From Candidatus Neomicrothrix sp. UBA2131 (GTDB lineage: Bacteria > Actinomycetota > Acidimicrobiia > Acidimicrobiales > MedAcidi-G1), in NCBI GenBank assembly GCA_002329075.1, contig DCXR01000067.1:1-9251 (forward strand): a stretch of 9,251 bases of DNA, read 5' to 3'. Both the position numbers and the translations under genes were made by a program. The notes beneath the pieces were generated by a model. It ran no database searches. It was not told the DNA's origin and saw only the letters and a list, made by a program, of their open reading frames with translations. This document shows, one piece after another, positions 1 to 5,623 of the stretch. Each line of letters starts with the position of its first letter. The first letter of the stretch is position 1.

Positions 1-120
1 CAACGGGGCCGCGATCACCCGGGCGTCCGTGTCGTCGGCACCGAAGAGCGCCACGAGGAGTACGGGTCGTCGGTAGTCGGGTCTGCCGGCGATCCGGTCC
101 CGGAGGATGGGGCGCGTCAT
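1..120 (-). CDS. Partial unidentified protein, N-terminal 40 residues, runs off the left edge
   Basis: Reading the minus strand from the ATG at 120-118 gives an open frame of 40 codons to the window edge. It begins MTRPILRDRIAGRPDYRRP and continues with a hydrophobic beta-strand-like segment (VLLVALFG) followed by ADDTDARVIAAPL. There is no stop codon, so the gene continues outside the window. An in-frame upstream ATG at 189-187 would add 23 residues rich in Gly, Ala and Thr. The downstream ATG looks better because the upstream part is low complexity and overlaps a palindrome. The gene is divergent from the NAD kinase-like gene to its right. The strand-plus-acidic-loop start might suit a Rossmann-like or PAC2-like fold, but 40 residues are too few to assign a family, so I name no function. 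Confidence 0.5.
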   Translation of the reverse strand, partial: MTRPILRDRIAGRPDYRRPVLLVALFGADDTDARVIAAPL

Positions 121-181
121 GTTTCCGGTGTTGGCCGTGGCGCCGCTTCCTGCATCGGGAGTGGCCCCATGTCCTACCCGT

Positions 182-196
182 CGGAACATCGTTCCG
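182..196. repeat. Perfect inverted repeat in the divergent spacer, possible operator
   Basis: CGGAAC, a 3-nt spacer ATC, then GTTCCG form a perfect 6-bp inverted repeat between the left-edge minus-strand gene and the plus-strand kinase-like gene. The core GAAC-N3-GTTC recalls the Gram-positive LexA box, but that box has a 4-nt spacer and CGAAC/GTTCG arms, so this is not a match. The position suits a repressor site for either divergent gene. A repeat of this size can arise by chance in a spacer this long. Confidence 0.3.
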
Positions 197-308
197 CTCT
201 GGTGGAGGCGGTTGGGCTGTGCTCCCGGCCGGCGCGGTACTGTCCTGCGCCGTGCACGAAGTAAGCGGGAACGACGTCAGCGGCGACCTGATGGCGGTGG
301 GTGGGGGC

Positions 309-1304
309 GTGCCGATAGGTCTCGTGGTCAATCCGCGTGCCGGGACCGATGTGCGACGTGCGGTGGCGGCAGCCGGGAAGGTGACGCTCGAGGACAAGGT
401 CAACGTCGTCCGACGGGTGGTCCTTGGCGCTCGGGAGTCCGGTGCGACGAGCTTCGTCGTGCACCATGACCCACACCGGATCGTGCGACGTGCGACTGAG
501 ACGATCAGGGGCATCGACCTGGATTGGGTGGGAGGTCCGTTGACCGGCTCGGAGCAGGATGCGATCGATGCGGTCACCGCCATGAGGTCGGCAGGTTGTG
601 CGGTCGTGGTCGTGCTGGGCGGCGACGGGACGAACCGGGCAGCGGCGCTGGCCTGGCCGGATCTTGTCGTCATTCCGTTGTCTACGGGCACCAACAACGC
701 CTTCCCGGTGTTCGTCGAGGCGACCGTCGCCGGGGCGGCCGCCGGGCACGTGGCCAGGGGACGGGTACCGGTCGCCGACGTGGCGCCACGTGCCAAGGTC
801 GTGCGGATGGGCTTCACGGGGGGCCAGGGGGGCGAGTCCCCTCCCGGTGACCTTGCGCTCGTAGACGTGCTGGCTGTCGACGACCCGTTCGTGGGGTCGT
901 ACGAACTGTTCGACCCCACAACACTGCGAACAGCGGTGTTGAGTCGTGCGGACCCGGCCGTCGTCGGGTTCGTCGGGGTCGGTGGCCTTCTCGAAGCGGT
1001 GCCGCCGGAGCAGGACGAGGGCCTCCTCGTCCGCTTCGGTCGGGCTGAGTCCTGTGATCGGGTGGTGCGCGGGCCGACCGCTCCGGGCCACTACGACGAC
1101 CTCGGCATCGTCGAGGTCAGACGCCTGGCGTTCGACGAGGAGGTGGTGATCGAGGGCCCGGTTCTTCTTGCCTTCGACGGCGAACGCAAGCGGCGCCTGC
1201 ATGTCGGCGAGAGTGTGATCGCCACGGTGCGCCGGGACGGCCCGAGGGTGGTCGACGTCCGGGCGGTGATGCGCAGGGTCGTCGGGGCGGGAGCGAACCC
1301 CTAG
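309..1304 (+). CDS. NAD kinase / AcoX-like ATP-NAD kinase family protein
   Basis: This protein of about 331 residues belongs to the ATP-NAD kinase/diacylglycerol kinase superfamily. Visible motifs are an N-terminal nucleotide-fold strand with NPRAGTD (residues 8-14 from this start), the hallmark GGDGT loop (104-108), and STGTNNAFP (125-133), which in this subfamily takes the place of the usual second glycine-rich substrate loop. The wording of these motifs is closest to AcoX-type proteins, named from acetoin catabolism loci, but no acetoin dehydrogenase genes are present, so the substrate is unknown. The GTG at 309 puts the first beta strand right at the N-terminus, as in relatives, and has an SD-like GGTGGG 7 nt upstream. 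Alternatives are ATG 291, or GTG 219, which has GGAGG 10 nt upstream. The stop codon overlaps that of the convergent HAD gene. The family call is firm; the start and substrate are not. Confidence 0.85.
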   Translation: MPIGLVVNPRAGTDVRRAVAAAGKVTLEDKVNVVRRVVLGARESGATSFVVHHDPHRIVRRATETIRGIDLDWVGGPLTGSEQDAIDAVTAMRSAGCAVVVVLGGDGTNRAAALAWPDLVVIPLSTGTNNAFPVFVEATVAGAAAGHVARGRVPVADVAPRAKVVRMGFTGGQGGESPPGDLALVDVLAVDDPFVGSYELFDPTTLRTAVLSRADPAVVGFVGVGGLLEAVPPEQDEGLLVRFGRAESCDRVVRGPTAPGHYDDLGIVEVRRLAFDEEVVIEGPVLLAFDGERKRRLHVGESVIATVRRDGPRVVDVRAVMRRVVGAGANP

Positions 1305-2011
1305 TCCCGGTGTAGCCAATCAGCGAGGAAGGCCGGCAGTTCGGTGAACGAGTCCAGGATGGGAAACTCGTGTCCGTCGATGTCGGAGACGGTTGCGGTT
1401 TCGAGTGCCCAGGTGAGGTGATGGGGGATGTGGACGGCTCGGCCTCCGACTTCGAGGACCGGTATGACGTCTGACGGGACCGAGTTGCCGACCATCACGA
1501 ACTCGGTCGGGTCGATGCCGTGTCGACCCAGTACCTCCCGGTATGCATGCGTGCTCTTTTCGGCCACGACCTCGATGCGCCAGAAGTGGTCGGTCAGTCC
1601 GCTGCTGTCCACCTTGCGGCGCTGGTCGGTGAGGTCGCCCTTGGTTATGAGCAGCAGTCGATGGTCGTCGGCCAGGGTTCTGATTGTCGCGGCGACGTCC
1701 GGAAGCAGTGTGACCGGGGCGTCGAGCATCTGTCGGCCCCACTCGAGCACCTGGGAGATGTCTGCGGGCTCGACCGATCCGTCGGAGACTGCGATGGCGG
1801 TTTCGACCATCGACAGCACGAAGCCCTTCACGCCGTAGCCGGTGATCGGTACGTTTGCCCGTTCGGTGTCGAGCAGGACCGCCTCGGTGGTGGGGCCGTC
1901 GGCCCAGGGTGCCATGAGTTCGACGAATCGCCGTTCGGTCTCCCGGAAGTGGACCTCGTTCTCCCAGAGGGTGTCGTCGGCGTCGAGCCCCAGTACGGGA
2001 AGGTCGTCCAT
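1301..2011 (-). CDS. HAD superfamily hydrolase (phosphatase-like)
   Basis: This 236-residue soluble haloacid dehalogenase-like hydrolase has all four HAD motifs in order. Motif I is DADDT (residues 10-14, with D10 as nucleophile and D12 as acid/base). Motif II is ITKGD, with T123. The motif III lysine is in AEKS (K152). Motif IV is GNSVPSD (175-181), with D181 likely binding Mg2+. A helical cap lies between motifs I and II (about residues 17-100), consistent with a C1 cap as in YjjG/phosphoglycolate phosphatase-like enzymes. The substrate is probably a small phosphorylated metabolite but cannot be named. The frame stays open upstream to an ATG at 2116, but the ATG at 2011 places motif I at the usual distance from the N-terminus and has a TAnnnT box 7 nt before it. 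The 3' end converges with the kinase-like gene, the two stops sharing CTAG. Confidence 0.88.
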   Translation of the reverse strand: MDDLPVLGLDADDTLWENEVHFRETERRFVELMAPWADGPTTEAVLLDTERANVPITGYGVKGFVLSMVETAIAVSDGSVEPADISQVLEWGRQMLDAPVTLLPDVAATIRTLADDHRLLLITKGDLTDQRRKVDSSGLTDHFWRIEVVAEKSTHAYREVLGRHGIDPTEFVMVGNSVPSDVIPVLEVGGRAVHIPHHLTWALETATVSDIDGHEFPILDSFTELPAFLADWLHRD

Positions 2012-2018
2012 CCGGGCG

Positions 2019-2024
2019 AGCCTA
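2019..2024 (-). promoter_or_regulatory. Candidate leaderless -10 box (TAGGCT) of the HAD gene
   Basis: On the minus strand TAGGCT (pattern TAnnnT) is followed by 7 nt and then the ATG at 2011-2009. No Shine-Dalgarno precedes this ATG. The spacing puts the likely transcription start at the A of ATG, the arrangement common for leaderless mRNAs in actinobacteria. No good -35 match is visible. Confidence 0.5.
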
Positions 2025-2120
2025 GAAGGTGGCCGTGGTGTCGTCTGGTGGGTGGGCATGGACACCCGCCAACCCGAACCGATCAACAACCACACGTGCC
2101 TGTTCCATGCCCACATTCTT

Positions 2121-2152
2121 CACCGGGGGTGTGACAGCCGCCCCGGGGGTGT
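2121..2152. repeat. Two direct repeats of CCGGGGGTGT phased by 20 bp
   Basis: CCGGGGGTGT occurs at 2123-2132 and again at 2143-2152. Extending leftwards, 11 of 12 positions agree between 2121-2132 and 2141-2152. The 20-bp phase, about two helical turns, puts both copies on one DNA face. They lie just upstream of the predicted DUF3499 promoter, about 40-70 nt before its ATG, which suits an activator site. The second copy also forms a hairpin, CGGGG-GTGT-CCCCG (2144-2157). The spacer 2025-2177 shows no gene. Confidence 0.35.
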
Positions 2153-2177
2153 CCCCGATGTGCCCATACTGCCGAAC

Positions 2178-2183
2178 TACCTT
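2178..2183 (+). promoter_or_regulatory. Candidate leaderless -10 box (TACCTT) of the DUF3499 gene
   Basis: TACCTT (TAnnnT) is followed by the 8 nt TTCCACCC and then ATG at 2192. The pyrimidine-rich segment before the ATG holds no Shine-Dalgarno, so a leaderless transcript starting at or near the ATG is likely. The -35 region has no recognisable consensus. Confidence 0.5.
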
Positions 2184-2191
2184 TTCCACCC

Positions 2192-2716
2192 ATGCGCACC
2201 TACTGCATGCGATCGGCCTGTCGCGGCCACGCCGTGGCACTTGTGGTGATCAACGTGACCGACAGCGCGTTCACCGTGCGCAACCTTGCCGAGGTCGACG
2301 GACCGGGACGGGTGGTGCTCTGCGAGAAGCACCTCGACCGCCTGAGCGCCCCGATGGGTTGGTCGTTGTGCGACGAACGAACGGGCGGTGATCTGATCGC
2401 TTTTCCCGGGCCGGGTACACAGGCGTCCCGGTCGACGGTGGCCGACCTGATCGAGGCACCGACCCCACGCCCGGTCGTGGCCGCCACCCACCCCCTTGCG
2501 GCGGCTCGGCTGGAACGTGCGGCAAGGCAGGACTCCGAGCCGGAGCCTGCCCCGGAACTCGCCCGCTCGGCCCTCGGGGTCGACCGCCATCCGGCTGCGA
2601 TCTTCGGGGGGACGGCGTCGGGCTCGGTCGGGCCGGTCGAAGACCCCGACGACTGTGGGGGATTCGTCGAGGAGCCACTGCCACTCGACCCTTTCGACGC
2701 GGATCCCCCGGCCTGA
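2192..2716 (+). CDS. DUF3499 family protein with a long acidic tail
   Basis: This is a 174-residue cytoplasmic protein of unknown function. Residues 1-60 match the actinobacterial DUF3499 pattern as I know it: a short N-terminal cysteine pair (C5, C10), a beta-strand segment (HAVALVVINVTDSAFTVRNL), then LCEKHLDRLSAPMGW with C44 and H47. C5, C10, C44 and H47 could form a small zinc site; that is inference. The remaining 110 residues or so are low complexity, rich in Pro, Ala, Asp and Glu, and probably disordered. They are longer than I would expect for the family, whose members are often little more than the domain. ATG 2192 fits the family because the first Cys lies a few residues in; ATG 2207 would delete C5. 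The propeller gene starts 61 nt downstream on the same strand, so co-transcription is possible. Confidence 0.75.
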   Translation: MRTYCMRSACRGHAVALVVINVTDSAFTVRNLAEVDGPGRVVLCEKHLDRLSAPMGWSLCDERTGGDLIAFPGPGTQASRSTVADLIEAPTPRPVVAATHPLAAARLERAARQDSEPEPAPELARSALGVDRHPAAIFGGTASGSVGPVEDPDDCGGFVEEPLPLDPFDADPPA

Positions 2717-2777
2717 GGGACCGCCGCCGGGGACTCTCCGGTCGCCGTCAGCCTGAGGGCCAGACTACGGAGGCCGC

Positions 2778-4328
2778 ATGACCCGCTGGATCAGGCCGCT
2801 CATCGGGCTCGCCGTATTCGGGGTGGCGCTCCTGGCGCTGCTCGCCCGTGCCGACCAGACCTCTCATCAGGTGCTTGACGACACAGACCGCGAACTCCTC
2901 GCCTCGACCACGACGACCACGACGACCACGACCACCACGACCACCACGACCACGACGACCACGACCACGACGACCACGACCGAGCCTCCCTACGAGGGTT
3001 GGGTGGATCCGGCCACCGTCGGCGAGCCCTGGGGAGACACGGTCGAGGGCGTGCTGACCTTCCGGGGGTCGCCCACGCGTAGTTGGCACGGCGAGGGACC
3101 CGTACCGGACGCCCCGGTCGTGGCCTGGCGCTTCCCCGACGACCGCATGTGCTCCATGACGTCCATCTCCGGAGAGCAGCAGGAGTGGTGCGGGGTGGGG
3201 TGGACCGGCCAGCCGGCCGTGTTCGAGCGCGGGGGCCGGACCTGGGTGGTGTTCGGCGCCTACGACGCAGCCGTCCACTTCGTCGACGGGGAGACCGGCG
3301 AGCGCCTCCTGCCCGACTTCCCGACCGGCGACATCATCAAGGGCTCGTTGACGGTCGACCCGGACGGATACCCACTCGTCTACGTCGGCTCGCGCGACGA
3401 CGAACTGCGGGTGGTCGCCATCGACCGGGACGAACCGGTCGAGTTGTGGAGCCTCTACGCCTATGACGTGGAGCCCACCAGGTGGAACAACGACTGGGAC
3501 AGTTCGCCGCTGGTACTCGACGGCCACCTCTTCGCCGGTGGGGAGAACAGTCGCTTCCACGTGGTGCGGCTGAACCGGGGCTATGCCACCGACGGCCTGG
3601 TCACGGTCGATCCGGTGCTGGTCTGGGACGTCGCCGGTTGGGACGACGAGCTGCTCGAGGCGGTCGGTGGCAACGTGTCCATCGAGACCTCGCCGCTGGT
3701 CATCGGCGACACCCTCTACTTCGCCAACTCGGGTGGGCTCGTCCAGGGGTGGGACATAGGGGGCCTCAGGGAGGGCGTCGAGCCCACCCGGGTGTTCCGC
3801 TTCTGGGCAGGCGACGACATCGATGCCACGCTCGCCGTCGACGACGAGGGGATGCTCTACGTCGGCGTCGAGTACGAGCGGGGCACTGACCGCTCGCACG
3901 AACTCGGCCAGATCCTGAAGTTGGACCCGTCGAGGCCGGAGGATCCGCTGGTCTGGGCGGTGGAGGACCGCCCGCACCTCGACAGCGGGGTGTGGGCGAC
4001 GCCCGCCGTTTACGGCGACCTGCTCATCGTGCCGACCGACGAGGGAAAGGTCCATGCCATCGACCGGGCCAGCGGCGAGGTCGCCTGGACCATGAAGTTG
4101 CCGGGCCCCACCTGGTCGTCGCCGACGATCGTCGACGACATTCTCGTCATGGGCGACTGCAGCGGCCGGGTGCTCGGGCTCGACCTGGCCGACCCGACCG
4201 TCGAGCCGGTCAAGGTGTGGGAGGTCACCACCGGCGCGTGCGTCGAGTCGTCGGCCGCCATCTGGCGGGGGACCGTCTACATGGGTTCCCGGGACGGTTA
4301 CCTGTACGCCTTGCGGGACCCCGACTGA
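2778..4328 (+). CDS. Exported PQQ-like beta-propeller protein with poly-threonine linker
   Basis: This 516-residue protein is predicted to be secreted or membrane-anchored. R3 and R6 precede a hydrophobic stretch (about 7-23). ARA before D26 could be a signal peptidase I site; otherwise the segment is an anchor. Residues 44-68 are 25 consecutive threonines followed by EPP, a flexible surface linker. From about residue 145 I count eight blade-like repeats of the form SPLVxGDxLYxGxxxGxVxALDxxxGxxxW, clear examples being ATPAVYGDLLIVPTDEGKV and SSPTIVDDILVMGDCSGRV. This is the PQQ/BamB-like fold, probably eight-bladed. I see no quinoprotein catalytic signature, so a binding or scaffold role is more likely than a dehydrogenase. 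Four cysteines (C125, C138, C461, C488) could pair as disulfides outside the cell. GGAGG 4 nt before ATG is a strong ribosome site, unlike most neighbours. Confidence 0.85.
   Translation: MTRWIRPLIGLAVFGVALLALLARADQTSHQVLDDTDRELLASTTTTTTTTTTTTTTTTTTTTTTTTTEPPYEGWVDPATVGEPWGDTVEGVLTFRGSPTRSWHGEGPVPDAPVVAWRFPDDRMCSMTSISGEQQEWCGVGWTGQPAVFERGGRTWVVFGAYDAAVHFVDGETGERLLPDFPTGDIIKGSLTVDPDGYPLVYVGSRDDELRVVAIDRDEPVELWSLYAYDVEPTRWNNDWDSSPLVLDGHLFAGGENSRFHVVRLNRGYATDGLVTVDPVLVWDVAGWDDELLEAVGGNVSIETSPLVIGDTLYFANSGGLVQGWDIGGLREGVEPTRVFRFWAGDDIDATLAVDDEGMLYVGVEYERGTDRSHELGQILKLDPSRPEDPLVWAVEDRPHLDSGVWATPAVYGDLLIVPTDEGKVHAIDRASGEVAWTMKLPGPTWSSPTIVDDILVMGDCSGRVLGLDLADPTVEPVKVWEVTTGACVESSAAIWRGTVYMGSRDGYLYALRDPD
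2907..2981 (+). repeat. 25-codon ACC/ACG tract encoding Thr25
   Basis: Twenty-five consecutive threonine codons, only ACC and ACG, are arranged as irregular ACG-ACC and ACC-ACC-ACG units. The near-repetitive triplets could change length by slippage in multiples of three. In the protein they form a linker between the N-terminal membrane or signal segment and the propeller, and the threonines may be O-mannosylated outside the cell (inference). Confidence 0.9.
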
Positions 4329-4338
4329 CCCGGGGCCC

Positions 4339-4367
4339 GGGCCCGATCGGGTCCGTCGGGTTGCCCG
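4339..4367 (+). terminator. Two GC-rich hairpins after the propeller gene, no U-tract
   Basis: In the 83-nt gap before the acyl-CoA dehydrogenase, GGGCCC-GATC-GGGTCC (4339-4354, one G-U pair) and CGGG-TTG-CCCG (4357-4367) can each fold. Neither is followed by a run of T, so intrinsic termination is uncertain. They might attenuate transcription or stabilise the upstream mRNA end. TAGGTT at 4372-4377 could be a -10 box for the next gene, but I see no matching -35. Confidence 0.25.
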
Positions 4368-4411
4368 AGGGTAGGTTCGACGCAGCACCGACCAGCACGG
4401 GAACCAGAGCC

Positions 4412-5623
4412 ATGGCCGAAGTATCCGAAACCGACATCCGGGAACTCACCCGCCGACTCGTGGCGGATCTGCCCCCCGGTGAGGTAGACCAGTTCACGTT
4501 CCGGGGTGAGCAGTTCGACCGGGGTCTGGCGCTGGTCCAGTTCCCTGTGGGGCTGGGTGGCCTGGGCCTCGATAGCCGGCGACTCCAGACGGTCGTCGAC
4601 GATGAACTCCGGGCTGCCGGCGTGCCCTACCACGACCTCATCATCAACCCGATCGGCATCGGCATGGGCGCCCCCGTCGTGCTCACCTACGCCAGCGACG
4701 AGCAGAAGAAGCGCCTCCTGCGCCCGATGTACACGGGCGAGGAGATCTGGTGCCAGTTGTTCAGCGAGCCCGGTGCCGGTTCCGACGTGGCCGGCCTGTC
4801 GACACGGGCCATGCGGGATGGCGACGAGTGGATCGTCAACGGTCAGAAGGTCTGGACCACGCTCGCCCACGTGTCGCGCTGGGGGATGCTGGTCGCTCGG
4901 ACCGACCCCGACCAGCCCAAGCACAAGGGCATGACCTATTTCCTGCTCGACATGCAGTCACCGGGCGTAGAGGTGCGTCCGCTGCACCAGATCACCGGTG
5001 AGGCCGAGTTCAACGAGGTCTTCTTCGACGATGTCCGCATCCCGCACGACCATGTCCTGGGCGAGGTCGGCGGTGGTTGGGGTGCTGCGGTCACGACGCT
5101 CATGAACGAGCGGGTGGCCCTCGGTGGTGGCGTGTCCCGGAAGGGCACGGGCCCGATCGGCGACCTGCTGCGTGTCTGGGGCGAGCGCAAGGGGTCGCTT
5201 GATGCGGCGACGCTGCCGGTGGCCCGCGATCGTGTCGTCGAGTTGTGGTGCCGGGCCGAGGCCCTGCGCCTGACCAACTGGCGGGCACGCGACGCTTCGA
5301 AGTCCGGCAACCCGGGTCCGGAGGGCTCGGTCGGCAAGTTGATGTCGGCTGAGATGAACCAGCACATCTACGAAGCGTGCCTCGACCTGCTGGGCGCCGA
5401 GGGCCTGGTCCACGAGGCGGGCTACGAGCGCAAGCGGCCCGACGGGCTGCGGCTCACCGGCGGCGAGAGCACGAAGTACGCGTTTCTCCGGGCACGGGCC
5501 AACACCATCGAGGGTGGCACGTCCGAGGTGATGCGCAACATCCTGGGTGAGCGGGTCCTCGGCCTCCCCGGCGATGTCCGCGTCGACAAGGGCGTGGCTT
5601 GGAGTGAGGTTCCCAGGAACTAG
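4412..5623 (+). CDS. Acyl-CoA dehydrogenase (FadE-like)
   Basis: This 403-residue cytoplasmic FAD enzyme is expected to oxidise an acyl-CoA thioester to its 2,3-enoyl form and pass electrons to electron-transfer flavoprotein. The N-terminal helical domain is followed by the middle-domain signature WCQLFSEPGAGSD (113-125) and INGQK-like VNGQKVWTT (142-150). The C-terminal signature is IEGGTSEVMRNILGERVLGLPG (about 366-387). The ending VDKGVAWSEVPRN resembles mycobacterial-type FadE proteins. In the classic short/medium-chain IYEGT motif the glutamate just before GT is the base. Here the order is IEGGT, with Gly at that position, as in many actinobacterial FadE subunits, some of which work as heteromers. 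The frame is open far upstream, overlapping the propeller gene, but ATG 4412 fits the domain start; its ribosome site (ACGGGA) is weak. Length is normal. The acyl substrate cannot be deduced. The stop codon overlaps that of cysS. Confidence 0.92.
   Translation: MAEVSETDIRELTRRLVADLPPGEVDQFTFRGEQFDRGLALVQFPVGLGGLGLDSRRLQTVVDDELRAAGVPYHDLIINPIGIGMGAPVVLTYASDEQKKRLLRPMYTGEEIWCQLFSEPGAGSDVAGLSTRAMRDGDEWIVNGQKVWTTLAHVSRWGMLVARTDPDQPKHKGMTYFLLDMQSPGVEVRPLHQITGEAEFNEVFFDDVRIPHDHVLGEVGGGWGAAVTTLMNERVALGGGVSRKGTGPIGDLLRVWGERKGSLDAATLPVARDRVVELWCRAEALRLTNWRARDASKSGNPGPEGSVGKLMSAEMNQHIYEACLDLLGAEGLVHEAGYERKRPDGLRLTGGESTKYAFLRARANTIEGGTSEVMRNILGERVLGLPGDVRVDKGVAWSEVPRN

Noticed and set aside
182..196. 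LexA (SOS) box
   Set aside because: The GAAC and GTTC halves are separated by 3 nt, not the required 4, and the flanking bases do not fit.
174..1319. A 381-codon minus-strand open frame antisense to the kinase-like gene
   Set aside because: Its composition is rich in Arg, His, Pro and Asp, with no motif, while the plus-strand frame carries GGDGT and the other family motifs.
2131..2170. Sigma-70 promoter GTGACA ... CATACT
   Set aside because: The two hexamers are 28 nt apart, far from the 16-18 nt needed.
2907..2981. CRISPR array or microsatellite mobile repeat
   Set aside because: It is a continuous in-frame threonine codon run with no spacer-repeat structure.
2748..4388. A 546-codon minus-strand open frame antisense to the propeller gene
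   Set aside because: Its Arg-Gly-rich stretch is the reverse complement of the threonine tract, and the rest is Pro/Arg/Asp-rich with no domain. The plus-strand frame has a signal segment and propeller repeats.
3992..4411. N-terminal extension of the acyl-CoA dehydrogenase frame into the propeller gene
   Set aside because: It is an out-of-frame reading of the propeller coding sequence, rich in Arg. The dehydrogenase domain starts just after ATG 4412.
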